Source: Planctomycetota bacterium | GTDB lineage: Bacteria; Planctomycetota; UBA1135; GCA-002748355 | Reading direction: 5' to 3' | Assembly (NCBI GenBank): GCA_020426005.1 | Contig: JAGQQW010000032.1 | Coordinates: forward strand, 1-33,043 | DNA length: 33,043 nt | In this document: in pieces, positions 25,558-33,043 of the stretch | How the letters are laid out: every line of letters starts with the position of its first letter | Numbering within the stretch: position 1 is the first letter of the stretch | Notes under the pieces: model-generated | Databases searched by the model: none | Seen by the model: only the letters and a program-made list of their open reading frames with translations | Told to the model about the DNA's origin: nothing | Position numbers and translations under genes: made by a program

Positions 25558-25980
25558 TCATTCCTGCTTCGTAGCTCCGCCGTGCACGTCTTGGCTCGTT
25601 CTTGCCAAGTCCGCGTCGTACAGAGCGCGCTGATCCGGTCTCAGAATCAACCGAATCAAACTCTCGCTGGTTCGGTCGAGCCGAACCAAGGATTCGCGAT
25701 CCCGCGGATCATCGCGCAGGATGCGATCGTTCCACCAGTCTTTCTGCTTTCTTGCTCGTTCTTCGAGTACGAGCCACAGATCTCGTCGTTGTTTCGCATC
25801 GAGTCGGTAGTCCGACACGAATGCTTGAAAGTAACGCTCCTGAGCAGCCTCGAGGCCCGACAACGCACGCGCATGGGGCGCGGCGCGTGCGCGAAGTCCG
25901 AAGCCGGTCAGAACCCCACAACCGAAGATCAAGACGACCAACAGACCAATCCGGAACCAAACTGCGCCCGGGAGATGCAT
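25558..25980 (-). CDS. Small membrane-anchored helical protein
   Basis: A 140-residue protein with one N-terminal membrane helix (about 9-28) and a charged helical extracytoplasmic region (about 40-125). The pattern (LDAKQRRDLWLVLEERARKQ, LIRLILRPDQRALYDADL) resembles Spy/ZraP/CnrX-like periplasmic sensors, which have repeated helix pairs with L-x-x-x-Q-R. No metal-binding residues are obvious. Start and stop are shared with the anti-sigma gene (TGATG, 1-nt overlap), and the next gene begins 4 nt after its stop. Being encoded just after a sigma/anti-sigma pair suggests a sensor or modulator of that switch, by analogy with CnrX. This is inference. Confidence 0.7.
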   Translation of the reverse strand: MHLPGAVWFRIGLLVVLIFGCGVLTGFGLRARAAPHARALSGLEAAQERYFQAFVSDYRLDAKQRRDLWLVLEERARKQKDWWNDRILRDDPRDRESLVRLDRTSESLIRLILRPDQRALYDADLARTSQDVHGGATKQE

Positions 25981-26552
25981 CAGCGGTCCTGGTCGCGCTT
26001 CCCTTCGGTTTCCGACATCGACGAGTCCGCGCGCTCGCGCTCGATCCGTTGCAGTCGTTCCCGTTCGGCGAGGCGGTCGTAGAGTTCGCGCAGTTCGGCG
26101 CGCACTTCGGGACTCGCGTCCATCGTGGTCGCTCCGCCGAATGGGCGGGCGAAGATCGTGATCGTGATGCCGACGAGGAGGACTGCCGCGACCAGGATCG
26201 CGCGCTCGAGCCAAGCTCGCACGTGGACGACCGACGAAGTCGTTGCGGCGTCGAACGAACCGCCCACGTTCGTGGTCCATCGAGCACTCGACTCCGCGAC
26301 TTCGCAAGACGCGTCGACGTCACCGTTCATCGCCCTGGCGACGATCCGGTCAGCGAAATCGACCGGAAGTCGCCCGCGCGGCCTCGCGGACCGACGAATC
26401 TCGAGCAGGGCCTCGAGCTCGGCGAAGCGACGCTCGAACGCACTGTCTTGCTCGAGGCGGGACTCGAAGGACCGCAGCTCGGCCGGTGCGAGTTCGCCGT
26501 CGAGGGCACGTTGCAGAAGCAAATCGTCTTCGCGTGGCAGGGCCTCACTCAT
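25980..26552 (-). CDS. Membrane anti-sigma factor
   Basis: A 190-residue single-pass protein. The cytoplasmic N-terminus (about 8-50, LLLQRALDGELAPAELRSFESRLEQDSAF) has the helical layout of anti-sigma domains but lacks the zinc-binding HxxxCxxC motif. One membrane helix spans about 117-135. A short extracytoplasmic coiled-coil tail (148-175) rich in Arg/Glu follows. Its ATG overlaps the sigma-factor stop (ATGA), the usual arrangement for a cognate pair, so it very likely holds the sigma factor inactive until a signal from the envelope arrives. Which protease or signal releases it is not visible. Confidence 0.88.
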   Translation of the reverse strand: MSEALPREDDLLLQRALDGELAPAELRSFESRLEQDSAFERRFAELEALLEIRRSARPRGRLPVDFADRIVARAMNGDVDASCEVAESSARWTTNVGGSFDAATTSSVVHVRAWLERAILVAAVLLVGITITIFARPFGGATTMDASPEVRAELRELYDRLAERERLQRIERERADSSMSETEGKRDQDR

Positions 26553-27220
26553 GACAGGAGCTCCGGGTGGCGACGTTCGAGAATGCCGCGGAACTGGGCC
26601 CGCGCGCGGAACAGCCGGGATTCGACCGTGCCGAGCGAGCACTGCAATGCCTCGGCGATCTCGAGATAACTGAGGTCCTCGAACTCACGCAAGACGAGGA
26701 CGGCCTTGTACTGCGGGGAGAGCTCTTCCAAGATCGAACGGGTCACGCGCGCACGCTCTTCGAGCAGCATCGCCGCGTCCGGCGCTGGCGGACGACGAGT
26801 CTCGGTTTCGTCGTACCGTGACTCCAGCACGCCGAGATCGTCGGCGAGGTGGACGGGCCGGCGCTTGCGCTTCCCGGTCCAATCGAGCGCGGTGTTGACC
26901 GCGATCCGGTAGAGCCAGGTGAAGAAGGCCGAGTCGCCCTGAAAGCCGTCGATCTTGTTGAAGACCTTGACGAAGACTTCCTGGGTCACGTCCTCGGCTT
27001 CGAGCGCATCCTTGGTGTAGCCGCTGACGAGTTTGTGGATCCGATCCTGGTGGCGGACGATCAGCATGCGGAACGCAGCTTCCATCGCGGCACCATCGGC
27101 CGACTCCCGTGCGTCCAGGAACGCCTCCACGAGAGCCCGATCTTCGTCGATCCGGGCCTCTTCGGGCTCGTTCCCGTCAGGCCTGACCCCTTCGGGGTCG
27201 ATCCGGGTCTCGTCATGCAT
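26549..27220 (-). CDS. ECF (RpoE-type) RNA polymerase sigma factor
   Basis: A 223-residue sigma factor with two domains. Region 2 is about 45-115 (AEDVTQEVFVKVF at 75-87, then FFTWLYRIAVNTALDW). Region 4 is about 158-212 (LSPQYKAVLVLREFEDLSYLEIAEALQCSLGTVESRLFRARAQ), with the helix-turn-helix near 183-205. It drives a regulon that probably includes the coupled downstream envelope genes, though I see no certain promoter for it. ATG 27220 follows GAGG by 7 nt. An in-frame ATG at 27253 with GGAGG 5 nt upstream is equally possible and would add 11 Arg-rich residues. The gene lies downstream of ribBA on the same strand (gap about 150-180 nt). Confidence 0.92.
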   Translation of the reverse strand: MHDETRIDPEGVRPDGNEPEEARIDEDRALVEAFLDARESADGAAMEAAFRMLIVRHQDRIHKLVSGYTKDALEAEDVTQEVFVKVFNKIDGFQGDSAFFTWLYRIAVNTALDWTGKRKRRPVHLADDLGVLESRYDETETRRPPAPDAAMLLEERARVTRSILEELSPQYKAVLVLREFEDLSYLEIAEALQCSLGTVESRLFRARAQFRGILERRHPELLS

Positions 27221-27399
27221 CGCCGAGCCTCGCCGGCGGGAATCTCCGCGCATGGGTCCCTCCACGAACAAGTGCAGAGGATACTTCGGCGCGTCTACGG
27301 ATGGTCGGCGCAGGGCTCTCATTTCGGGGCCTTGGTCGCCGACCGGCTCCGATTTCTTCCCGCGGGTCCCGACAATCGTGCGGAACGACGGGAGAACGG

Positions 27400-28638
27400 T
27401 CAGTTGAGCAAGTGCCCGAGCTTCGTCCTCTTGGTTTCGAGATAGGCGCGATTGTGGGGGCCCGGATCGATCTTCAGTGGCACCTGCTCGGTGATCTCGA
27501 GGCCGTAACCCTCGATGCCGACGAGCTTTCGGGGATTGTTGGTCAGGAGTCGCATCCGACGGACGCCGAGGTCGTGCAGGATCTGGGCACCGGTGCCGTA
27601 CTCGCGTTGATCGGCTTTGAAGCCGAGAGCCACATTGGCCTCCACGGTGTCCATTCCTTGTTCCTGCAAGGTGTACGCGCGGAGTTTGTGCTCGAGTCCG
27701 ATCCCACGGCCCTCCTGCCGAATGTAGAGGAGCACGCCGCGCTCGGCCGCCTGGATCCGCTGCATCGCCTCGTGGAGTTGCGGCCCACAATCACATCTCT
27801 GAGAGCCGAGGACATCTCCGGTCAAGCACTCACTGTGGACCCGAACGAGCACGGGTTCGTCGAGAATCGGGAACTCACCGTCCGGGTTCTCGAGGCGCGG
27901 AATACCGTGTGTCAGCGCCACGTGCACGCGACCGTCGACCCGCGATCGGTACGGATACAGGTCGAAGTACCCGGCCTCGGTGGGCATCTGCACGACCGGC
28001 TTGCGTTCGATCAGCCGTTCGCGCTTGCGCCGATAGTCGACGAGGTCCGCGATCGTGGCGATCTTGAGCCCGTGCTTCGAGGCAAACGCCTCGAGTTGGG
28101 GCATCCGCGCCATCGAGCCATCGGGGTTGGTGATCTCGCACACGAGGCCAGCGGGCTTGAGCCCGGCCAAACGACAGAGATCGACGATGCCTTCGGTGTG
28201 ACCCGCACGGACGAGGACGCCGCCATTGACGGCCCGCAACGGGAACACGTGCCCCGGTCTGGCGAGCATATCGGCCGTCGCATCGTCACGAATCGCCGTG
28301 TGAATCGTGTGGGACTGATCCTGGGCCGAAATCCCGGTCGTCACACCTTCGGCGGCCTCGATCGAAACCGTGAAACCCGTCCGGCGCGAACTCGTGTTGC
28401 GGGCCGCCATCGGTTCTAGCATCAGCCGATCGCAGGTCGCCTCGGTGAGCGGCATGCACATCAGACCACCGGCTTCGCGCCGAATGAAATTGACGACCTC
28501 TGGGGTCGCGAACTGTGCAGCAATGCACAGATCTCCCTCGTTCTCACGTTCGGGATCGTCGACGAGGACGACCATCTTGCCTTCTTGGAGTTCTCGTAGG
28601 ATCTCGGGGATCGTCGAGTGTTCGTTCAATGGAAGCAC
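27400..28638 (-). CDS. ribBA: Bifunctional 3,4-dihydroxy-2-butanone-4-phosphate synthase / GTP cyclohydrolase II
   Basis: Catalyses both entry steps of riboflavin synthesis in one 412-residue protein. The N-terminal half (about 8-205) is the RibB domain with DDPERENEGDL (27-37), RTGFTVSIEA (86-95), RPGHVFPLRA (127-136) and RAGHTEGIVDL (144-154). The C-terminal half (about 206-400) is the RibA domain. Its zinc ligands are C271, C282 and C284 (C-x10-C-x-C); RQEGRGIGL is at 307-315 and LLTNNPRK at 364-371. The usual SAxDR of the RibB half reads SAQDQ. The start is GTG 28638. Only 66 nt separate it from the glutaredoxin gene upstream, and I see no FMN riboswitch there. Confidence 0.96.
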   Translation of the reverse strand: MLPLNEHSTIPEILRELQEGKMVVLVDDPERENEGDLCIAAQFATPEVVNFIRREAGGLMCMPLTEATCDRLMLEPMAARNTSSRRTGFTVSIEAAEGVTTGISAQDQSHTIHTAIRDDATADMLARPGHVFPLRAVNGGVLVRAGHTEGIVDLCRLAGLKPAGLVCEITNPDGSMARMPQLEAFASKHGLKIATIADLVDYRRKRERLIERKPVVQMPTEAGYFDLYPYRSRVDGRVHVALTHGIPRLENPDGEFPILDEPVLVRVHSECLTGDVLGSQRCDCGPQLHEAMQRIQAAERGVLLYIRQEGRGIGLEHKLRAYTLQEQGMDTVEANVALGFKADQREYGTGAQILHDLGVRRMRLLTNNPRKLVGIEGYGLEITEQVPLKIDPGPHNRAYLETKRTKLGHLLN

Positions 28639-28704
28639 CTGATGTGGCGTGGCATTGCGGCTGGCGGCGGGGAACGGGGGACCATCGAACGGGTCGCGTC
28701 TCTC

Positions 28705-29019
28705 TCAGGAGTTGACGGCTTCGAGCTTCTTCTGGAGTTCACCGCTCTGGTAGAGCTCGATCACGATGTCCGAACCACCGATGAACTCACCGTCGATGAA
28801 GACCTGGGGAGTGGTCGGCCACGAGCTGAACTCGACGAGGGCCGGGCGAATCGATGGGTCGTCGAAGATGTTGACGACTTCGAACGGCACGTTGCAGTGC
28901 AAGAGCACCTGAATCGCGCGCATCGTGAAGCCGCACTGCGGCATTTGCTTGGTGCCTTTGCCGAAACAAACGACTTTGTTGTCCGCGACGATCTTCGCGA
29001 CGTCTTCCTTGGTCCACAT
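28705..29019 (-). CDS. grxD: Monothiol glutaredoxin (Grx4/GrxD family)
   Basis: A 104-residue CGFS-type glutaredoxin, which binds glutathione-ligated [2Fe-2S] clusters and passes them to client proteins in the cytoplasm. The active site is CGFT (29-32) in GTKQMPQCGFTMRAI, with threonine in place of the usual serine. K21, the TTPQVFIDGEFIGGSDI segment (69-85) with the cis-proline after T70, and GGSD for glutathione binding are all present. Family length is about 105-115, so it is complete. ATG 29019 has AGGAG 10 nt upstream. It is divergent from the HEAT-cyclophilin gene and may be co-transcribed with ribBA, 66 nt downstream. Confidence 0.95.
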   Translation of the reverse strand: MWTKEDVAKIVADNKVVCFGKGTKQMPQCGFTMRAIQVLLHCNVPFEVVNIFDDPSIRPALVEFSSWPTTPQVFIDGEFIGGSDIVIELYQSGELQKKLEAVNS

Positions 29020-29110
29020 GACTGCTGTTCTCCTATTTGGCCATTTCAGCCATCCACACGCGTCTTGACCACCCCGAAGCCGTACTCTCCGAATCGCATC
29101 GACCGTGGGT

Positions 29111-29163
29111 GGAATCCGCAGGATCCAACGAGAGGAATCCGCGGAGTCAAACCGTAGGATCCG
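29111..29163. repeat. Short direct repeats in a divergent promoter region
   Basis: GGAATCCGC occurs at 29111-29119 and 29134-29142, 23 nt apart, with a related TAGGATCCG at 29155-29163 after a further 21 nt. They lie just upstream of the lipoprotein gene ATG, about two helical turns apart. Regularly phased sites like these can be regulator-binding repeats; no factor is known. Confidence 0.3.
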
Positions 29164-29167
29164 TTTC

Positions 29168-31288
29168 ATGTCGACGCCAACGCATGGCTTCAAGATCGGC
29201 TGGGTCCTGCTCCTCGCGAGTTGTTCGTCCGTACCATGGGACGATCGGCTCCCCCTCGTGCAGGAAATCCAGACCCTCGAAACCCTGCGTCCCGCGGGTG
29301 CTGAGGGCCGGCTGGCCATCATTCTCCGGGATTCACCGACGTGGTTCCGGGCGCGTGCTGCTCGTGCTCTCGGACGTCTCGGTACGGGTGCGGTCACGAC
29401 GCCGCTTTGTGCCGCGCTCGGCGATCCCGAAGAAAGCGTGCGAGAAGAAGTCGCGTTCGCCCTCGGTCAGCTGGCGTATCCGGAAACTCGCGTACAGGCT
29501 CTCGGCGCGCTGCTTCCGATGCTGCGATCTCCGTCCGCGACCTTCCGTATGCGACTCGTCGAAGCGATCGGCAAGCTCGGAGCGCGGGAACACGTCCCGC
29601 AAATCCTGCCGCTACTCGCCGATACGGATCCCGGCGTTCGAGGGGCAGCCGCCCTCGCGCTGCACCGAGTGAGACAGCACGATTCGCTCGTTCCGAACCT
29701 GGAGACCGACGCGTCGCGCGTCGCGACCGATGCCACGATCCTCGATGGACTCGTGCGTGCGCACAGCACGGAGACCGACCCGCGGGCTCGCTGGCAAATC
29801 GTGTATTCGATGATCGGTCTACACGCGCCGAGCACGATCGAGCCCTTCCTCGCATCGATTGCGTCGAACGAGCTGTGGGAGCGTTTCTTCGCGACGCGAG
29901 GTTTGGCAGAACTCGCGCGACAAGGCCAGATCGCAGCCGAACGACACGACGATGTCTGCGACGCGCTCCTGCGCAGGCTCGACGACCCAGACCGCCGCGT
30001 CGTCATCGAGGCTGCACTCGCGCTCGGTGATCCGAGTCCGTCCGGACGCAACTCCGCAACCAGAGACACGCCAGCGCCTTTCGACCACCGACGTGTCCTC
30101 GACGCGCTCGCGGCGAAGACGACGAGCGACGATCCGGGGATCGTCGTCGCGTGCGTCCAGGGCATCGGACACTTCCAGACCATCGAGACGAAGGCGAACA
30201 GCACGCTCAACTTCGCGATCGCGTCCACGAAAGTACGGATCAGAGCTGCGGCCATCGAGGCGGACGCACGCCTTCTCGGCGACGGTTTCTCCGGCATCCT
30301 GCAGGTCTACGCGAAGGAAGAAGACTGGCGTATTCGAGCTGCGGTCGCGCGCGCGACGCGCTTCCTCTCGAACGACCATGCGGGGCCGATCCTCGAGCGC
30401 CTTGCACAGGATTCCGAAACACGCGTCCGCCTCGCCGTCCTCGAGAGTGCGGCGAGTCGCGCTTCGGACCCGAAAGCCGTATCGATGACGGTCGGGCTCC
30501 TGGAGGAGAACGACGCCGCGATTCGCGAAGAAGCGGCGACCACCCTCGAGCGGCTCGGGAGCAAGAAGGCGATCGCCCCCCTGCGTGAAGCCCTCGTGAC
30601 GTCCCGCGACCCGGAGTTCGCCGACGCGCGGGTCGCGATCATCCGAGCCATCGGGACGCTCTCCACCGAGGACGCGACCGCGGGCGACTTCATCGAAGCG
30701 AGTCTCGCCGATCCCGTGAATCGCGTGCGCCGCGCCGCGTGGTCCGCCCTCGCCGACCGTAGGCCCGTTCGACCGCTGGCAGCCATGCAACTCGCCGACG
30801 AAGGTCGAAAGGTCGCGCTACCGGGGCGCGACTACCCAGCGGCGTTCTTGACGAGTCGACCGCGTGTCCAACTCGAAACGACGAAAGGCATGCTCACGCT
30901 GGAGTTCGATCCCGCGGCAGCGCCGAATCACGTCTACAACCTGCTGCACTTCATCCGGAAGGGTGCCTACGACGGTCGCGTCTTCCATCGCATCGTCCCC
31001 AACTTCGTCGTTCAGGGAGGGGACATGCGCGGCGACGGCTACGGCAACTCGACCTGGTGGGGCGGGCGACTTCGCCGTGAGGTCTCTCCGCTCGAGTTCG
31101 ATGCTTACTGCATCGGCATGCCGCGCGGTCACGATATCGACAGCGGCGGCGATCAGATCTTCATCACGCTCGTGCCGACGCCACACCTCGATGGCGCCTA
31201 CACGTGCTTCGGGCGCGTCGTCGATGGATTCGACGTGCTGCAGTCGATCGAGATCGGCGATCGGATCGAACGCGCACGCGAGTTGTGA
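29168..31288 (+). CDS. HEAT-repeat lipoprotein with C-terminal cyclophilin domain
   Basis: A 706-residue predicted lipoprotein. A signal peptide ends in the lipobox LLASC with the lipid-bearing cysteine at 19. Residues about 45-545 are consecutive HEAT-like helical repeats (for example WFRARAARALGRLG, SVREEVAFALGQL, AIREEAATTLERLG). The C-terminal 150 residues (from about 560) are a cyclophilin-type peptidyl-prolyl isomerase: VQLETTKGMLTLEFDPAAAP, VFHRIVPNFVVQGGD with the catalytic arginine and Gln, and TCFGRVVDG near the end. It probably acts as a chaperone or scaffold on the periplasmic face of an envelope membrane. ATG 29168 is required for the signal peptide; the longer GTG start at 29105 would bury it. 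Only 98 nt separate it from the convergent protease gene. Confidence 0.9.
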   Translation: MSTPTHGFKIGWVLLLASCSSVPWDDRLPLVQEIQTLETLRPAGAEGRLAIILRDSPTWFRARAARALGRLGTGAVTTPLCAALGDPEESVREEVAFALGQLAYPETRVQALGALLPMLRSPSATFRMRLVEAIGKLGAREHVPQILPLLADTDPGVRGAAALALHRVRQHDSLVPNLETDASRVATDATILDGLVRAHSTETDPRARWQIVYSMIGLHAPSTIEPFLASIASNELWERFFATRGLAELARQGQIAAERHDDVCDALLRRLDDPDRRVVIEAALALGDPSPSGRNSATRDTPAPFDHRRVLDALAAKTTSDDPGIVVACVQGIGHFQTIETKANSTLNFAIASTKVRIRAAAIEADARLLGDGFSGILQVYAKEEDWRIRAAVARATRFLSNDHAGPILERLAQDSETRVRLAVLESAASRASDPKAVSMTVGLLEENDAAIREEAATTLERLGSKKAIAPLREALVTSRDPEFADARVAIIRAIGTLSTEDATAGDFIEASLADPVNRVRRAAWSALADRRPVRPLAAMQLADEGRKVALPGRDYPAAFLTSRPRVQLETTKGMLTLEFDPAAAPNHVYNLLHFIRKGAYDGRVFHRIVPNFVVQGGDMRGDGYGNSTWWGGRLRREVSPLEFDAYCIGMPRGHDIDSGGDQIFITLVPTPHLDGAYTCFGRVVDGFDVLQSIEIGDRIERAREL

Positions 31289-31386
31289 GCAACGAGTTCG
31301 GTCGCTCGGCGGAATCGTGCGTTCGGCGTGCGCACACGTGCCCGACGTTTTCTGCCGAGCTTCCCGCGTCGCGTTGGTGAAACGCG

Positions 31387-32598
31387 TCAGCGAGCTGGGG
31401 TCGCTGGAGTTTCCGCGCCGGTCGTCTCGTGCGCGGCTTTGGCGACATCGGTGGACGACGGCGGAATCAAGAACCCGAAACCCTCACCGCGCAGCCACGG
31501 ATACACGAGCGTCATCGGCACGCAGAGTCCCATGTGCGGAATCACGACGGGACGGCCGCTGCCGTGCGTGTAGATCTTGCTGAAGACCGCAACGAGTTCG
31601 CGGCGCTCCCCGCAGTAGATCCCACCACCCGAGTTACCGTAGTAGGTCGGTGCGTTGACCATCCAATACGACGTTCCACGCACCTCGCTCGCGAGACTCG
31701 ACACGAAACCACCGGTCGGAATCGGGTCGTTTCCGAGCGGACAACCGACTGCGAACACCGGATGCCAAATCTTGATGTCCGCGATCTCGTCCGGCGCAAT
31801 CATGCGCGCAACGGTGTCGACGCGCTCGGTTCCACGCAGCTTGCAGAGTGCGAGATCGAGCTTCGGACTCTTCGCGATGACGTCGCACGCTCGATTGGTC
31901 TTGGCACTGTCGCCGAACATCGTGACGGTGATGCCGCGCTTCTCGATCGCCGGATCGTCCGCGAGGATGTTCCGCACGACGTGATACGCGGTGAGCACGT
32001 ACGTGTCGTATCCCTGTGCGTCTTCGCGCGCATTGCATGCGATGATGATGCCCGAGCCGACGGTTTCCTCGCCGGTCAGCTGGATCGTCGGACGCAGCAT
32101 CGTCGATGTCATCGCGTCGGGCTGTGGCCGAATCTCCGACTGCATCGAGCTGAGTAACCCTCGGTACTCCTGCAGGCGGCGTTCGATCTCCTGCCGCTGC
32201 GACTCGAGATCCTGCTTGGCAGCGAGAATCTGCTTCTGTGTCGCTTCGACGGACTTACCGAGCTCGGCGCTCTTCAGGATCGCGTCGCTGGCGTTTCTCG
32301 ACGCGCTGCGCGTGCCTTCTTCGAGATTGCGCTCGAGTTTGGCAATCTGCGCGAGCACCTCGTTGTAGCTGTCATGCAACTGATGCAACCGTTCGGCTTG
32401 ATGCCGAACCTCACCGGCCACGTCGTCGCGGCTCTTCGGCTCTTCGGCGCCCTCTCCGTGCAGACTCGTTTCGATCCGGGCGATGTCTGCAGTGCGTTGC
32501 TGGTCGGAACGCCGCAGACCGTCGATCTCGGCATGCACTCCGACGAGCACGAAGAGGACGGCACCCGCGGCCGCCACCTCGCACAAGGTTCGCTTCAT
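31387..32598 (-). CDS. Membrane-anchored coiled-coil trypsin-like serine protease
   Basis: A 403-residue protein. An N-terminal hydrophobic segment (about 8-23) may be a signal anchor. It is followed by a long coiled-coil region (about 30-155, Glu/Gln/Arg-rich with LAQIAKLERNLEE and ILAAKQDLESQRQEIERRLQEY). The protease domain (about 170-370) has the chymotrypsin-fold triad H206 (TAYHVV), D248 (LDLALCKL) and S323 (YYGNSGGGIY). No PDZ domain follows, unlike HtrA/DegP. The C-terminal 30 residues are Ala/Thr/Pro-rich. It should act in the periplasm, possibly oligomerising through the coiled coil. A purine-rich GGGGGGAAGAG run lies directly before ATG 32598. Confidence 0.88.
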   Translation of the reverse strand: MKRTLCEVAAAGAVLFVLVGVHAEIDGLRRSDQQRTADIARIETSLHGEGAEEPKSRDDVAGEVRHQAERLHQLHDSYNEVLAQIAKLERNLEEGTRSASRNASDAILKSAELGKSVEATQKQILAAKQDLESQRQEIERRLQEYRGLLSSMQSEIRPQPDAMTSTMLRPTIQLTGEETVGSGIIIACNAREDAQGYDTYVLTAYHVVRNILADDPAIEKRGITVTMFGDSAKTNRACDVIAKSPKLDLALCKLRGTERVDTVARMIAPDEIADIKIWHPVFAVGCPLGNDPIPTGGFVSSLASEVRGTSYWMVNAPTYYGNSGGGIYCGERRELVAVFSKIYTHGSGRPVVIPHMGLCVPMTLVYPWLRGEGFGFLIPPSSTDVAKAAHETTGAETPATPAR

Positions 32599-32962
32599 TC
32601 TCTTCCCCCCAAGTGCCGCCCGCGAGCGGCGATGGGAGGCGTATCGGAGTTCGACAGTCGCCCGGTTGAGTGTGGTCTATCCACACACTGTCACGGAGAG
32701 ATCTAGGCCGCGTACTTCCTGAACGCTGTCTCGAGGCGCTGCAACCTTGCACAGATCCGGGGCTCGCGGACCGACGGACGACGGCGCCGTGCTCGGCACT
32801 GAGTCGAGAATATCAGGCGTCCTAACCCAAGGTTTTGAAAGCGGTTACGACGCGACAACAGGCGTCGCTCCGGGTTCGTACCGCAAATCGCGAGTTCGCG
32901 GACTTGCAGACCCGACGCCGCGCACGCATGCGGGTTCTCGACCGAACTCCTGACGGGGGACT
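32599..32962. other. Intergenic region upstream of the protease gene
   Basis: These 364 nt hold no credible gene. A perfect 6-bp hairpin (32670-32686) sits 72-88 nt before the protease ATG. Several small GC-rich inverted repeats (such as CGCG-AGTT-CGCG near 32890) are within what chance allows. The promoter of the protease gene must lie here, but no clear -10/-35 pair is seen. Confidence 0.55.
32670..32686. promoter_or_regulatory. Hairpin in the protease 5' region
   Basis: GTGTGG-TCTAT-CCACAC is a perfect 6-bp inverted repeat with a 5-nt loop. It could be an operator or a leader hairpin for the trypsin-like protease. Evidence is limited to symmetry and position. Confidence 0.25.
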
Positions 32963-33043
32963 CTAGTCGAGCACGCGTTCTCCGGAGGCACGAGCGTCGC
33001 GGAGCATGCGCACCATGAGGATGGCCGCGACGACGTAGAGGCC
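32963..33043 (-). CDS. C-terminal end of a probable membrane protein (5' part outside window)
   Basis: The last 26 codons of a minus-strand gene are visible, ending in TAG at 32963-32965. They read GLYVVAAILMVRML followed by RDARASGERVLD. The first part looks like the end of a membrane helix with a basic cytoplasmic tail after it. The family cannot be identified from this fragment. It is followed by 364 nt before the protease gene on the same strand. Confidence 0.6.
   Translation of the reverse strand, partial: GLYVVAAILMVRMLRDARASGERVLD

Noticed and set aside
27301..28419. 372-codon plus-strand open frame
   Set aside because: Antisense shadow of ribBA, which is unambiguous.
28639..28704. 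FMN riboswitch before ribBA
   Set aside because: The gap is only 66 nt and lacks the conserved RFN element segments.
31289..31386. Possible terminator between the convergent cyclophilin and protease genes
   Set aside because: Only an imperfect GC-rich stem around GTGCGCAC followed by GTTTT can be drawn; too weak to call.
32808..32828. tRNA-Glu-like D-arm string on the minus strand (GGTTAGGACGCC)
   Set aside because: The acceptor stem, anticodon stem and a GGTTCGA-type T-arm do not follow, so no cloverleaf can be drawn.

Overview
The window is a continuous stretch of high-GC bacterial chromosome, densely coded on both strands. It has no rRNA, tRNA, CRISPR array, phage module or insertion sequence that I can recognise. 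Lipoprotein-type signals, a GspL/PilM-like inner-membrane protein, an ECF sigma/anti-sigma pair and two sensor kinases with very large sensor domains point to a Gram-negative organism. A Planctomycetota-like bacterium is my best guess, made from gene style and not from a marker gene; Acidobacteriota or Myxococcota are not excluded.

Left part (1-7500). A minus-strand kinase -> OmpR-type regulator operon starts the window, and the regulator runs off the left edge. A divergent plus-strand pair follows: a Nudix hydrolase and a polytopic membrane protein with a disordered N-terminus. The 3' end of the membrane-protein gene is duplicated just downstream, together with copies of an 18-nt repeat. A minus-strand secreted HExxH metallopeptidase comes next, then a 555-nt gap rich in small repeats and hairpins.

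Centre (7501-17455). Four minus-strand genes form a translationally coupled ABC-2 operon (ATPase, permease, ATPase, permease), each joined by a 4-nt stop/start overlap. Divergent from it is a coupled pair: a 143-residue unknown protein and a 1656-residue DUF4132-type giant. A METTL/Methyltransf_16-like protein methyltransferase lies convergent to the giant.

Centre right (17495-22613). A second kinase -> regulator operon is extended by a secreted helical protein; all three genes are joined by ATGA overlaps. Convergent to it is an unusual protein with long coiled coils and a C-terminal domain that looks like a RelE/ParE-type toxin fold.

Right part (22655-33043). A minus-strand run, read 5'->3', holds monothiol glutaredoxin, RibBA (riboflavin), ECF sigma factor, anti-sigma factor, a small membrane-anchored protein, a GspL-like PilM-PilN fusion, a GspM/PilO-like protein and a small envelope protein. 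The sigma gene and the six after it down to 22655 are overlapped or within a few bases of each other. That suggests an envelope assembly or secretion platform made together with its own sigma/anti-sigma switch. Divergent from glutaredoxin is a HEAT-repeat lipoprotein ending in a cyclophilin domain. The window closes with a membrane-anchored coiled-coil trypsin-like protease and the last 26 codons of another minus-strand gene.

The strongest candidates for something undescribed are the RelE-like coiled-coil fusion, the coupled small protein + DUF4132 giant, and the sigma/anti-sigma-linked GspL/GspM-like cluster. All functional statements rest on motif recognition by eye; no database search was possible.
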